Shown: in pieces, positions 10,579 to 20,153 of the stretch
Layout: each line of letters starts with the position of its first letter
Position numbering within the stretch: position 1 is the stretch's first letter
DNA from: Fragilaria crotonensis
Taxonomy: Eukaryota > Bacillariophyta > Fragilariophyceae > Fragilariales > Fragilariaceae
Assembly: GCA_022925895.1 (NCBI GenBank)
Contig: JAKSYS010000273.1
Span: 1-64,000 of the forward strand
DNA: 64,000 nt
Direction of reading: 5' to 3'
The notes under the pieces: model-generated
What the model was told of the DNA's origin: nothing
The model's database searches: none
What the model saw: the letters and a program-made list of their open reading frames with translations, nothing else
Position numbers and translations under genes: made by a program

Positions 10579-12330
10579 ATGAAACTCTCCCTTCTTTTCA
10601 TTGGGCTTGCGGCGCATGCCAAAGCCAGCCTGGATGTTCTGGGTGTCACCAGCGATATGATCTACGTTCCCCAGGAGACCAAGTACACTTTCAACGTGCT
10701 CGCAACTGAGGAGCCGACGGACACTATCAGTGGTGCCGCACTCGTCAACGGCTGCTTGGAGTCTTCGTACAACGCGATCCATGACCCTACCAAGTACTTC
10801 ATTCAGGCCATCATCCCACAAAGCGAGGCTGTGGTGCCAGTCCCACCAGCTGGCAGCGCCAGCATCGGAAACCTGCGAGCAGCCCAAAAGTCATGTAAGT
10901 TGCGGGTGCTTGAATGTATTGTGTTTCTCGTTAGCGCTTCCTCACCGTTCATCTTGGTACGCACAGTCACGTGGAACTATTACAGCAACGTTTATACAGC
11001 CACGTGCCGACTTTGCCGCCCAGATTTCCATCTCACCGAAGTTGCTGACATGTTCGACGACTGGGAGGCTGGTTTCTGTGCCTGCCTTGCGTCTACATCG
11101 GACAGTGTCTTGCAAACTGCCACGGACTGTTCCATTGCTCGCTCTGCCTCCAAAGACGACGCTGTCGCGGAGAACAAGGAGGAGAAAACTGAAGTGGCAT
11201 TGAAGAGCGACATGATCTACGTTCCCCAGGAGACCGAGTACACTTTCAACGTGCTCGCCACTGAGGAGCCGACTGACACTATCAGTGGTGCCGCACTCGT
11301 CAACGGCTGCTTGGAGTCTTCGTACAACGCGATCCATGACCCTACCAAGTACTTCATTCAGGCCATCATCCCCCAAAGCGATGCTGTGGTGCCAGTCCCA
11401 CCAGCTGGCAGCGCCAGCATCGGAAACCTGCGAGCAGCCCAAAAGTCATGTAAGTTGCGGGTGCTTGAATGTATTGTGTTTCTCGTTAGCGCTTCCTCAC
11501 CGTTCATCTTGGTACGCACAGTCACTTGGAACTATTACAGCAACGTTTACACAGCCACGTGCCGACTTTGCCGCCCAGATTTCCATCTCACCGAAGTTGC
11601 TGACATGTTCGACGACTGGGAGGCTGGTTTCTGTGCATGCCTTGCGTCTACATCGGACAGTGTCTTGCAAACTGCCACGGCCTGTTCCATTGCTCGCTCT
11701 GCCTCCAAAGACGATTCCGTCGCGGAGAACAAGGAGGAGAAAACTGAAGTGGCATTGAAGAGCGACATGATCTACGTTCCCCAGGAGACCGAGTACACTT
11801 TCAACGTGCTCGCAACTGAGGAACCGACGGACACTATCAGTGGTGCCGCACTCGTCAACGGCTGCTTGGAGTCTTCGTACAACGCGATCCATGACCCTAC
11901 CAAGTACTTCATTCAGGCCATCATCCCCCAAAGCGATGCTGTGGTGCCAGTCCCACCAGCTGGCAGCGCCAGCATCGGAAACCTGCGAGCAGCCCAAAAG
12001 TCATGTAAGTTGCGGGTGCTTGAATGTATTGTGTTTCTCGTTAGCGCTTCCTCACCGTTCATCTTGGTACGCACAGTCACTTGGAACTATTACAGCAACG
12101 TTTACACAGCCACGTGCCGACTTTGCCGCCCAGATTTCCATCTCACCGAAGTTGCTGACATGTTCGACGACTGGGAGGCTGGTTTCTGTGCATGCCTTGC
12201 GTCTACATCGGACAGTGTCTTGCAAACTGCCACGGCCTGTTCCATTGCTCGCTCTGCCTCCAAAGACGACGCTGTCGCGGAGAGTAAGATTAGCGACGTG
12301 GTTGCCGACATCAACGTCAAGGTGGAGTAA
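10579..12330 (+). CDS. secreted protein of three near-identical 185-aa repeats with in-frame introns
   Basis: The frame is open for 583 aa from the ATG at 10579. A signal peptide (MKLSLLFIGLAAHAKA) is followed by three tandem 555-bp units starting at 10651, 11206 and 11761, each beginning with S-D-M-I-Y-V-P-Q-E-T. Each unit contains a 72-bp segment with a perfect GTAAGT donor and a GCACAG end (10895-10966, 11450-11521, 12005-12076). Being 24 codons without a stop, it leaves the frame intact whether spliced or not. Splicing gives KS-F-TWNYY followed by ATCRLCRPD, which matches the WKGGG...CxxCxPD motif of the gene at 3.5-4.3 kb, so these are probably introns and the mature form about 511 aa. 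If retained, each adds a hydrophobic stretch (CIVFLVSASSPFILV). Each repeat ends with an acidic, Cys-containing part (FDDWEAGFCACL). No enzyme domain is known to me. Confidence 0.8.
   Translation: MKLSLLFIGLAAHAKASLDVLGVTSDMIYVPQETKYTFNVLATEEPTDTISGAALVNGCLESSYNAIHDPTKYFIQAIIPQSEAVVPVPPAGSASIGNLRAAQKSCKLRVLECIVFLVSASSPFILVRTVTWNYYSNVYTATCRLCRPDFHLTEVADMFDDWEAGFCACLASTSDSVLQTATDCSIARSASKDDAVAENKEEKTEVALKSDMIYVPQETEYTFNVLATEEPTDTISGAALVNGCLESSYNAIHDPTKYFIQAIIPQSDAVVPVPPAGSASIGNLRAAQKSCKLRVLECIVFLVSASSPFILVRTVTWNYYSNVYTATCRLCRPDFHLTEVADMFDDWEAGFCACLASTSDSVLQTATACSIARSASKDDSVAENKEEKTEVALKSDMIYVPQETEYTFNVLATEEPTDTISGAALVNGCLESSYNAIHDPTKYFIQAIIPQSDAVVPVPPAGSASIGNLRAAQKSCKLRVLECIVFLVSASSPFILVRTVTWNYYSNVYTATCRLCRPDFHLTEVADMFDDWEAGFCACLASTSDSVLQTATACSIARSASKDDAVAESKISDVVADINVKVE
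10651..12315 (+). repeat. tandem triplication, 555-bp unit
   Basis: Three head-to-tail copies at 10651-11205, 11206-11760 and 11761-12315. They differ at only a handful of positions; copies 2 and 3 share the T and C variants after the intron (TCACTTGG, GTTTACAC) against copy 1 (TCACGTGG, GTTTATAC). The intron sequences look identical in all three. This indicates recent duplication or ongoing conversion. Confidence 0.95.
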
Positions 12331-13167
12331 CAAGACACACGGACTCCTTCTTGCTACGCTAGGTGCTCTCATGCTTCGATCGAGCTCTTGCAAGTACATA
12401 CATTGGGATTTATAACACAACTACGTGGTGCAGGGTCACCTGCTCTCTCTGGGAATTGAGAAATGCAAGGTGGGCACTTGTAACCACTAAATTAGAAGGC
12501 TTTTGTTTGCTATTGTGCCGTTGTAGGATGGGCCATAGTTAATCCGTTTGCATGCAGGGAAGAATGACGAACTCAACATTTTCGGCGTCGCATTCTCTCA
12601 AGTGTTAATGCATCTCAATGTATACCCCAGCAATAGTGCAAGGACATGTCACAACCACTGACTTCTTTGATGGGCAATTGGTGCGCCAGTGGTTGATGCT
12701 ATATTGGAATTCCATGTCATCGAATCGAATCTTTGCACTTCCTGGAACGATTACTGGATGAATTGGCGTGTTCGCCGTCAAGTTACGATCTCACCGGGCT
12801 GGCAACGAAATCGACAAAGCGCTTCTTTTTCCGCTGGTCGGCATTCCTTCACAACAACAGTAGCACGGGTGACACTTTAGCATCGGTGAGACCTGGGTTC
12901 TCTCGCTTGACTGCCGACCTATTGCTGTTGGAGTGCGCGAGGATCGCTGTCATTTGACGTATGGGAGCATTCCTGCTAGACTTCAATTGCTGGGACTTTC
13001 CAAGGTCCGTGGTACAGACTCTTGTTTCTCGTCCGAAATGTCTCGCGCCTCTGGTGAGCGAATGTTGTACTCGAGTCCTGTAGTCTTAAAAGGACCTCTC
13101 ACTTCAAAATCGAAACTCTAGAGTTGTCCTCTCTACACTCCTGCTAATACTACCACAACTGCATGAC
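12331..13167. other. intergenic gap between convergent genes
   Basis: About 840 bases between the repeat-protein gene and the end of the YbaK-domain gene. Only short frames below 75 codons; nothing recognised. Confidence 0.4.
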
Positions 13168-14253
13168 TTAGTATTCGTCATCGTTCACGACACCTGCTCT
13201 CGGATTGGTAACATCTGCCAGCAATGCATTGGTGGCTTCGATAAATTCACTGGTTGCCATTTTCAATTTCAAATGCACGTGTCCACCACCCATGACAAAG
13301 TACTTGCAATCTTGTTGATGAACAATGGCCGATGCCAAGATAATTTTGACATGTGGAGACAACATTCCAAAGGGTGTTACGGAGTTGAAGGAATATCCCG
13401 TCACGGCATCATTATCTTCCTTCGAGGCGATGCGCCAATCATATTGTTGTTGTTGATTATGTTGATTCAGTTTCGAGTGGCTCTTTGTTTCATGTTGTTG
13501 ACGATATCGTTGCAGCGCCACATGAAGCTTGGTAACATCTAATGTAGCTTCGTATTGCAACACGACCAATACAAATTTTGGATTGAACGCATCATTATCT
13601 CCTCCTCCTCCTCCTCCTCCTCCATGTTCTTGAGATGATATCCACTTTTTATTTTCCATCAAGAGTGATTTGCACAATACGGCAGTGGTTGGTACTTGTA
13701 AGAACAAGGCACGTTCTTGCAAGGATCGTTGGTAATAATTGGATTTTACCCAAATCCATTGTGCCGAGTAACAACAACCAGCCATTTCGACAGCCTGACG
13801 GGCACGTCTCATGGCATTGTCAACAATAACAACAATGTCATCACTATTATCCTCCTCGTCGATGGTGGGACATGCGAAACGAACTTGTTCGAGTTTAGTA
13901 ATTCGAGATTGTAAATCATGCAATATGGAATTGCTATCGCTGCTTCTTTTGTTGTTGCTGATATCGTTCGGGGTGGTTGCAGTTGCGGTAGTATTTGGAA
14001 TGCTGGTTTTGGAAAAAATGAGATTAAAAAATTTGGAAATGTGTGAGCATTAGTTACGACACTCGCATTAATGTTGCGCACATGAGTAAGTGAGATGTGA
14101 ATACTAATGTCAAATATTCTCATTCAGATGCGACACGCGATGTACAAATAACAACTCTTAAACTCGACAAACTCACCCATTGGCAACTTGCTCAATTTCG
14201 TCCTTCGGGGTCGATGATGTCGGTGACGGATCCTGGAGAGATGGTTCGACCAT
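13168..14253 (-). CDS. YbaK/ProX-like aminoacyl-tRNA deacylase-domain protein (2 exons)
   Basis: Exon 1 is 14253..14177, the intron 14176..14003 (GTGAGT donor, AACCAG acceptor, 174 bp), exon 2 14002..13168; about 303 aa. The codon rebuilt across the junction (GG/C) keeps frame and reads VANG-IPNTT. After a Ser/Thr/Asn-rich N-terminus and a short coiled segment, the C-terminal 180 residues look like a YbaK fold: TTAVLCKSL, KFVLVVLQYEATLD, TGYSFNSVTPFGM, ILASAI and YFVMGGGHVHLKLKMATSEF. These are the strand and GGG-loop motifs of trans-editing deacylases that hydrolyse mischarged tRNA; eukaryotic relatives are less well characterised. A GGA/GGC run near 13.6 kb encodes an eight-Gly insert and another insert is Gln-rich, both probably surface loops. 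Confidence 0.8.
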
Positions 14254-14677
14254 GATGCATGCGATGGATACAAATGAAAGAGGCAATGTTGAGCGTCGTA
14301 ACAATAAAATGATACTCCAGCACAGGATCTGAATTATTAAGGATGTGACTGTGGGTGTGGAAATCTTTTTCCAGCTGCCTACGGTACCGGTGTACTCCCA
14401 TTATACTGTCCGAGTGCACTTCGACAAGTAGGAAACTGGAAACTTGTACGAACACAAACAGTGCACTATTCTATAGGCGCAAAACGCGAAGCACACTATT
14501 CACTTCTCGAAAGCCTGCTAGTCAAATAATTTTGGAATGACAACTATATAAAACTGCATCACTCCTATTGCAACCCATGTGAATTCGACGGAAAGGGGCC
14601 ATGTTCAGAATATACTCTAGATGGCATCAGCAATTATACTACACTACGGTAGTTTGGTGATTTTGGGTACTCGTACT
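14254..14677. other. gap holding YbaK-gene promoter and UTP7 3' end
   Basis: About 420 bases between two genes on the minus strand. It should contain the promoter of the YbaK-domain gene. A 5' UTR exon cannot be excluded; no repeat seen. Confidence 0.4.
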
Positions 14678-16534
14678 TTATTGAAAAAATCGCTGCAACG
14701 CTGGTGGCGCCTTGGAGGCAACGACTGCATCATTGGACGTGGCACGTCCCTTGGGAGCAGCCCCGGCTGCATCACCATGCTCCTTCTTGGCTCGAATCTC
14801 AGCGTCGCGTGCTTCTCGCAATTTGATCGTCCCTTCATCCACAACATTGCGTGCCTTGCGACGTAACTGAGTTTGAATCTTACTCCGACCACGTTTCTTA
14901 CTCTTTTGCTTCTTCTTGGCAACTTCCACCTTGTCTTCTTGGAGTTGTTCCAACCGTTGTCGTTTCATATGCGTCGCTTCGACCGTGGCCACCACATCTG
15001 GGTCTAGGGCAATCATGTGGGGTGACAATTTGTCCAACAGGGACCGTACCTCCGCCTCTCGCGTTTGCTTGCGATCACTAAATGGATTCGTATGGTACTC
15101 TCCCGTATCCAAATTCGGTTCACCTGATCCTGGAATGACAATCGACGACACTCCATGCGTGTGTCCAATACCACAAACATCCTCAAACGGTCGGAATCGC
15201 AAGGTAGAAACTTGTTTACCCGGCAAGCCGTGGTACATGTACGGATCCTTGTGTTTCATGGTACAATCTGGCCAAAAGGTCGTGTGACTGCCATGGCCAA
15301 TTCCCAAAATGCCACGTTGCGACAAGTCGAGACTGTTCGGTATGCCCCCCTTACAATAATACGCATACAATTCCTTGTACATTCTCAAATCCCATATTTT
15401 CACTTGTTGATCTGACCCACCCGTGACCATGGTATGATCAAAGACTGCCAGGGATGTGATGGGAGACCCCTTGTGACAGAGTGTCTTGACAAGGTACGTG
15501 GACGACGATGGACTCCACAATGTGACAGTCCCATTCTTGTGTCCCACATGAACAATGGCATTCTGAGGATTATGACGCAGTACAGACGACGATCCCTGTT
15601 GGGTTCGATGTTGCGATACCAATTCTCCTGTCGATGTGTCGTGATATTTCAACCACCCCGCCCGACCAATACTGCAAAGCAACCAATGATGTGGTAGGTA
15701 CGTCAAGGCGAATGGATCAATATGATCATTCAATTTATGAACTTCCGCACCCGCATCATCATAAATATACACGTGATTGGTCTGTGCGACGGCCAATAGA
15801 CTGGAATTGTGTAAAAAGCATGCATCGCGGAGTCGTTCCTTGGGTCCAATGTGAAATTCCGTCACGAGACTCTGGGTGTGATTGTCCATGACGGCAACAT
15901 GTCCTCGTTCTCCGTACAAGACACTGGTGCGACCGGATCGATCGTACTTGAATCCGTACGGAGCAAGATGGGTATCCAAATTTAAATCATAAATGTGTCG
16001 TGATGTTTGTTCGTCCAAATGATGCAATTTCAATTGTTGTTGCGTGAGACGAGATGTTCGTTCCATATCGTGTTCAATTTGGATCAATCCAGGCGTTTCT
16101 GTATTCAAGACAAGTTGGGCGTCAGCGGCAGCTACTGCCGCTTCCAACCTTTGAACCTGTCGTCCCTGTTGGAACATGATTTCTTTTTTCGCCAAGTGTT
16201 TTCGTTTTTGCAAGGCACGTTTCTGATGATCGGTCAAGTGTTGTGTCGACAGAGGATTCGCATCATCTTGTTGAAGTATCGAACGTCGTTCTTGTGCTTC
16301 GAACGCATGAGGACCTTCATAATGAGCGTGAATGCGGTGCAGTTCCGAGTCGGACCGATTTTCGAGAAGTGCTTGGGATCGTTGGGCAAGAGACTTTTTA
16401 GTCAAGTTTCCTCGAGCGACGGCGAGAGATCCATCAGGATCACTTTGTTTCTTCTTCGTCTTGCCCTTGTCAACACGAGTGACTGTAGATACTGGTGGAG
16501 TTGGTGATGTGACTTTAGACGGATCGCCGCTCAT
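14678..16534 (-). CDS. UTP7: U3 snoRNP WD40 protein UTP7/WDR46
   Basis: Single-exon gene of 618 aa. The frame stays open upstream to about 16774, but I start at the ATG at 16534 because the N-terminus MSGDPSKV... is a typical nucleolar low-complexity start and the upstream part is not conserved-looking. An N-terminal helical region (LENRSDSELHRIHAHYEGPHA, then long K/Q-rich helix) precedes a block of WD-like repeats (VTGGSDQQVKIWDLRMYKE, YGERGHVAVMDNHTQSLV). The BING4-type C-terminal part is recognisable in YMYHGLPGKQVSTLRFRPFE, VCGIGHTHGVSSIVIPGSGE and NLDTGEYHTNPF. A basic tail (KKKQKSKKRGRSK) suits nucleolar location. UTP7 is a subunit of the small-subunit processome needed for early 18S pre-rRNA cleavages. 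Length is slightly above the usual 550-610. Confidence 0.95.
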   Translation of the reverse strand: MSGDPSKVTSPTPPVSTVTRVDKGKTKKKQSDPDGSLAVARGNLTKKSLAQRSQALLENRSDSELHRIHAHYEGPHAFEAQERRSILQQDDANPLSTQHLTDHQKRALQKRKHLAKKEIMFQQGRQVQRLEAAVAAADAQLVLNTETPGLIQIEHDMERTSRLTQQQLKLHHLDEQTSRHIYDLNLDTHLAPYGFKYDRSGRTSVLYGERGHVAVMDNHTQSLVTEFHIGPKERLRDACFLHNSSLLAVAQTNHVYIYDDAGAEVHKLNDHIDPFALTYLPHHWLLCSIGRAGWLKYHDTSTGELVSQHRTQQGSSSVLRHNPQNAIVHVGHKNGTVTLWSPSSSTYLVKTLCHKGSPITSLAVFDHTMVTGGSDQQVKIWDLRMYKELYAYYCKGGIPNSLDLSQRGILGIGHGSHTTFWPDCTMKHKDPYMYHGLPGKQVSTLRFRPFEDVCGIGHTHGVSSIVIPGSGEPNLDTGEYHTNPFSDRKQTREAEVRSLLDKLSPHMIALDPDVVATVEATHMKRQRLEQLQEDKVEVAKKKQKSKKRGRSKIQTQLRRKARNVVDEGTIKLREARDAEIRAKKEHGDAAGAAPKGRATSNDAVVASKAPPALQRFFQ

Positions 16535-17086
16535 TGTCAAAACGGTACAGGAGACCGTAAACGCAGACACAGGTTTGTGTTTGGTCGACGTATTGACAAT
16601 TGCAGAGTTCGTGAGATGTGAAGTGTGAATACATTCTTTGTCCACTATCAGTCGTTTTGGTTTGTGTTGGTTGGCTGTAGACTGTAGACTACGAGCGGCG
16701 GACGGCGACAGACGTGTGTGCCGTGTACACGTACAGTACTCGAGTACCGTGACCCGTATCCCAAATGACCACAATAACGGTAGTCAGTACTCCAGTATTG
16801 CTGGCTGTAGCGGTGTCGAATTCTAGCCGTATACCGGTAGAAGAGGAGAGGAGCAGCGCTATTGCGCAAGAAGATAGCTACCGGTAGTCTAATAGCTATA
16901 CATCTATAGTGCTATCATATCGACTGGAGAGTAGACCTCGAGTAGCGACAAGTGACTCTACTGCCTACACTTAAAATGCACCCATGTCGTTCAATCGAGG
17001 AACGCTACCGGTAGGCCTTGATTCGCAACCATCTTGGTTCATGTAGTCATTCATTCATTCATCCTGGTTTTCCCATACTCTATTTC
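16535..17086. other. intergenic gap with promoter of UTP7
   Basis: About 550 bases, between the UTP7 start and the end of the next minus-strand gene. The short motif TACCGGTAG occurs several times (16.82, 16.87, 17.00 kb). No gene seen. Confidence 0.4.
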
Positions 17087-18334
17087 CTAATCTCCATGAT
17101 GATGATCATCATCGTCATCGTCATCCGTCCAGTAACGATACACATCCTGCATCAACGTCACAGTGCTATTCAGAGTGGCACCGAATTGATTGGTAATGCG
17201 ACCACTGGCCGCAAGACATCGATTCGGAAAGTCATCCTTGACGGCATCGCGCAGGATACCAGCATTGCGTTGCATGCTGGTTATAATTTTGCCCGATTGA
17301 TCATAGACGCGTTGTCCACCCTGCATGGCGAGAGTGCCAAGATTCAAGTCTTGGAGGAAATTATGCAATTGTTTTTGCTTCATGGTGGAGTCGTCCGGAA
17401 GGGTACCTGGTTCGGGAGCGGGAGGCATGATGGTTTGTAATACAAGTTCCACGGGTCCCACAATCAGGGCGCGGTTCACTTGACACTTGGTTGGTGGTAA
17501 ATCAACCGTGTGACTGGATGTACCGTATTCAAGCCTGGGTATGGCTGCCATTATTATTCCTTGTTGCAGTAGTTGCTGATGTGTGATGGATCTGTCATCG
17601 CCCTCATCATAATCATCATGCGGTCCGATATGTTGATTGCTATCATCAGTACTTGAATCCATGTTCGAGATTTGGGGTTGTCCCACCAAGACGAGGACTT
17701 TTGTTTTGCCCCTTCCAGTCCATTTATGGCGATATGCATGTGTGTTGGTATTGTCATTGTCGTCGGCCGTGGCGTTCTTATCGTGTTCGGTAGCGGCAGC
17801 AGCAGCATCAACCGCCGTTGGATACACCAGTATCGGCAGGGTGGCAAAAATGCCATCCGAGTCGTGTTGTTTGTTAGAAATCCTACTGGCGCCATTCGTT
17901 GGACCAGCACTCGTATTCTTCACACTGGTATTCATACGGTTGTCGGGGACAGTCCTAGTAGTAGACATGGTCGTAGAAGGAGAATAGGACGATGATGACT
18001 GCTGTACCACGGGACGTCCGTCGAGCAAATATTGTGCTGGATCCTCAAGGTCTCGTAACCACAAGTCTAGAGATTGCTCTTCGGTGGAAGGATGATGCCA
18101 ATCTCGGACTTGACTCAAATTTGATTTAATTCCATAACATATACCTCCTGATGGCAGACGCGAATCACCGTTACGTGCGCTGTTGTTGTTGTTGTTCCAT
18201 GTATCGGCGTAGAATACACCATAACAATTGTATTTAAAAACCGATGGATAATACAGCCGTTGTGGTGGTTCAGGTGCTTCGACCTTGTCGTATCGTTTGT
18301 CGCTTTGCTCTGGTGACGACGGAAATGGACTCAT
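17087..18334 (-). CDS. hypothetical protein with acidic/His tail
   Basis: Uninterrupted frame of 415 aa. I start at the ATG at 18334 (MSPFPSSPEQSDKRYDK); the frame is open for another 40 codons upstream without a better start. The N-terminal 100 residues (LYYPSVFKYNCYGVFYADTW, SGGICYGIKSNLSQVRDW) look globular, as does the C-terminal 120 (CQVNRALIVGPVELVLQTI, LHNFLQDLNLGTLAMQGGQR, CLAASGRITNQFGATLNST). The middle is low-complexity Asn/Ser/Asp-rich linker. The protein ends in a run of seven Asp then three His. No domain is recognised and no signal peptide is present from the chosen start, suggesting a cytosolic or nuclear protein. Confidence 0.7.
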   Translation of the reverse strand: MSPFPSSPEQSDKRYDKVEAPEPPQRLYYPSVFKYNCYGVFYADTWNNNNNSARNGDSRLPSGGICYGIKSNLSQVRDWHHPSTEEQSLDLWLRDLEDPAQYLLDGRPVVQQSSSSYSPSTTMSTTRTVPDNRMNTSVKNTSAGPTNGASRISNKQHDSDGIFATLPILVYPTAVDAAAAATEHDKNATADDNDNTNTHAYRHKWTGRGKTKVLVLVGQPQISNMDSSTDDSNQHIGPHDDYDEGDDRSITHQQLLQQGIIMAAIPRLEYGTSSHTVDLPPTKCQVNRALIVGPVELVLQTIMPPAPEPGTLPDDSTMKQKQLHNFLQDLNLGTLAMQGGQRVYDQSGKIITSMQRNAGILRDAVKDDFPNRCLAASGRITNQFGATLNSTVTLMQDVYRYWTDDDDDDDHHHGD

Positions 18335-19160
18335 TTTCAGTAGTATTCTTGAATACGTGATGCAGAGACTCTGATACACAATTTGAATGTGTGGTTGGAT
18401 GAAGTATGCAGTATCGATTTCTATGGATCCTGTGACAACGATGAACCCAAGCAAGTAATCGTCGTTGTTGTTGCTGTTCTCGCTCCTGGTGCTGTTTTCG
18501 ATTTCGACAGACTACAGCCATACACGGTGTACGCATAGACGTACGAATTCGACAATGAAGTGTAGTAGTACACGTAGAGTACACGTAACTCAGTGTCCTT
18601 GACTCTAGCGGAGCGGCTCCATAAGGTTAATCGCGTCTGGCGTCTGTCCGGCATTTCCCGATGGACTTGACGGTATCAACGGTATCATACATGTACTGTA
18701 CGGCTCTACAAACGTACAAACTGTTAGATATCTACTGTCGCTCGGTCACACTGTCACCCGTGATTACTGTAAGGTTAAATACCATACGGTAACACAATAG
18801 ACAGTTCCTTATTTTTCTTAGTCTGTCCGTGACCCGCTCCAGCGATCTTCTGAGAATCAGAATTCTGAGTCCCGCTACAACAGTCACAGATTTGAATTCA
18901 CTTCCTAAGTAATTCAAATCTCGACTAGTGTCGAGAACTTCAAGTTCACTATTTTTATTATGAGCACTAGCTAGTGCTCAAACACCACTCAATAAGTGGG
19001 ACACGAACACCAGTGCTTTTATGAGACTCCAACTAATGTTGGAAGTCTCACCTTGATTTTCATCCTAGTTTTCATCTCACAATGAATTGAACAACAAATC
19101 AGTAAAGGCCTTTACTTCCCGACATCTACATTTCTACATTTTGTACCATTAATCTACGAT
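18335..19160. promoter_or_regulatory. divergent promoter region with hairpins
   Basis: About 830 bases between the divergent genes at 18334 (minus) and 19161 (plus). The half near 19161 is full of short inverted repeats: TCGACTAGTGTCGA at about 18921, a perfect 20-base palindrome at 18961-18980, and GAGACTCCAAC...GTTGGAAGTCTC at about 19022-19049. They could form RNA hairpins if transcribed in the 5' UTR. Confidence 0.45.
18961..18980. repeat. perfect 20-bp palindrome
   Basis: TGAGCACTAGCTAGTGCTCA equals its own reverse complement. It lies 180 bp upstream of the start of the next plus-strand gene, among other short hairpins. Confidence 0.9.
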
Positions 19161-20153
19161 ATGGTTTATTCCTTCAAGACTCCTTCGCCCAAGAAGTCTG
19201 GACGGTCCGGCACTTTCGCTTCCTATACCGTTAAGTCCGACGGTAGACCAGTAGGTTCTACTAACCTAAGGTCTACTGTCGGCCAGTACTCGCGCACCAA
19301 TCACACGAATACTGTCATGGTTGCTCGCCTCGAACCACCGGTCCAAGGCTCTACCGTCGAGAGAAATTACTCGACCAATGGTTCGAATCATTGGTCGAAT
19401 CCTACGGCCGTTAAGAGCTTGAACTTAACTGCCATTAATTTCCCTCTCCTCCCGGACGACTCGCCAGAACTTAATTCAAACCCTTCATTGAAGTACAAGA
19501 ACCCTCCCAAACCCACCATGAAGAACACTTGCCCGCCCACCCTTGCCCCTTGCGTCTCTAGGTCCGCCTCCAATGGCGAAGACCTCGACGCCTTCGACGA
19601 TAACGTCGACTACCCTGCCCCTCTCGGCGCAAGTCCTGTCCCTCCAGGCACGCCCACCCATCCTGCCCTCTACCATGGAGCCAGCATTGAATATGGATCT
19701 CCCAACGGCAAATCGCCACTCTTCCGTCTCTTCCATTCTCCTTCTCCCTACACTACCCCTGATGACGATCAGGACCAACCCACCAAGAAGAAGAGGCGCA
19801 CCTCCAACAAGAAACGTAACATAGCCACCTACCCCGACGTCAATTCCTTCGACAACTTCAACAAAATCATCCAAGAGGATCGCAACCTCCACTACCATGG
19901 GCGCAACACTGACTTTGCAGCTCCCATCCATCAGGGCACCAACATTAACCACAGGGCTACTCCAACCAAGAAGGCTGCAAAGATGCAGGCCACTACTACC
20001 ACAACTAGTACTATAAGGATGATACTACAACTACTACAAACGGCACCAACACTGACCCAGACGGTCCAGAACACAACTATTTCCCGCCTACCACATCACA
20101 ACGTGGCGGCTTTTACATGTAAAAAATTTGTTACGCGTGCCGTTTTTTATTGA
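19161..20153 (+). CDS. Pro/Ser-rich hypothetical nuclear protein, 3' end uncertain
   Basis: The frame opens at ATG 19161 (MVYSFKTPSPKKSGRSGTF) and runs 330 codons. The protein is rich in Pro, Ser, Thr and Asn; SPVPPGTPTHPALYHG and SPSPYTTPDDDQDQP are typical. A basic cluster (TKKKRRTSNKKRN, about residues 208-221) looks like a nuclear localisation signal. The last 45 residues are odd. From about 20018 a neighbouring frame gives a more natural ending (TNTDPDGPEHNYFPPTTSQR) with a TAA at 20120-20122, suggesting a one-base change near 20.01 kb. No domain is recognised. It may belong with the broken coding region at 22.3-24.5 kb, which has similar composition. Confidence 0.45.
   Translation: MVYSFKTPSPKKSGRSGTFASYTVKSDGRPVGSTNLRSTVGQYSRTNHTNTVMVARLEPPVQGSTVERNYSTNGSNHWSNPTAVKSLNLTAINFPLLPDDSPELNSNPSLKYKNPPKPTMKNTCPPTLAPCVSRSASNGEDLDAFDDNVDYPAPLGASPVPPGTPTHPALYHGASIEYGSPNGKSPLFRLFHSPSPYTTPDDDQDQPTKKKRRTSNKKRNIATYPDVNSFDNFNKIIQEDRNLHYHGRNTDFAAPIHQGTNINHRATPTKKAAKMQATTTTTSTIRMILQLLQTAPTLTQTVQNTTISRLPHHNVAAFTCKKFVTRAVFY

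Noticed and set aside
11497-11997. Long frames on the opposite strand of the triplicated gene
   Set aside because: They repeat with the same 555-bp period as mirror frames of the real gene and lack starts or signals of their own.
16535-16774. N-terminal extension of UTP7
   Set aside because: The upstream 80 codons are open but unlike family members; the ATG at 16534 gives a normal length.
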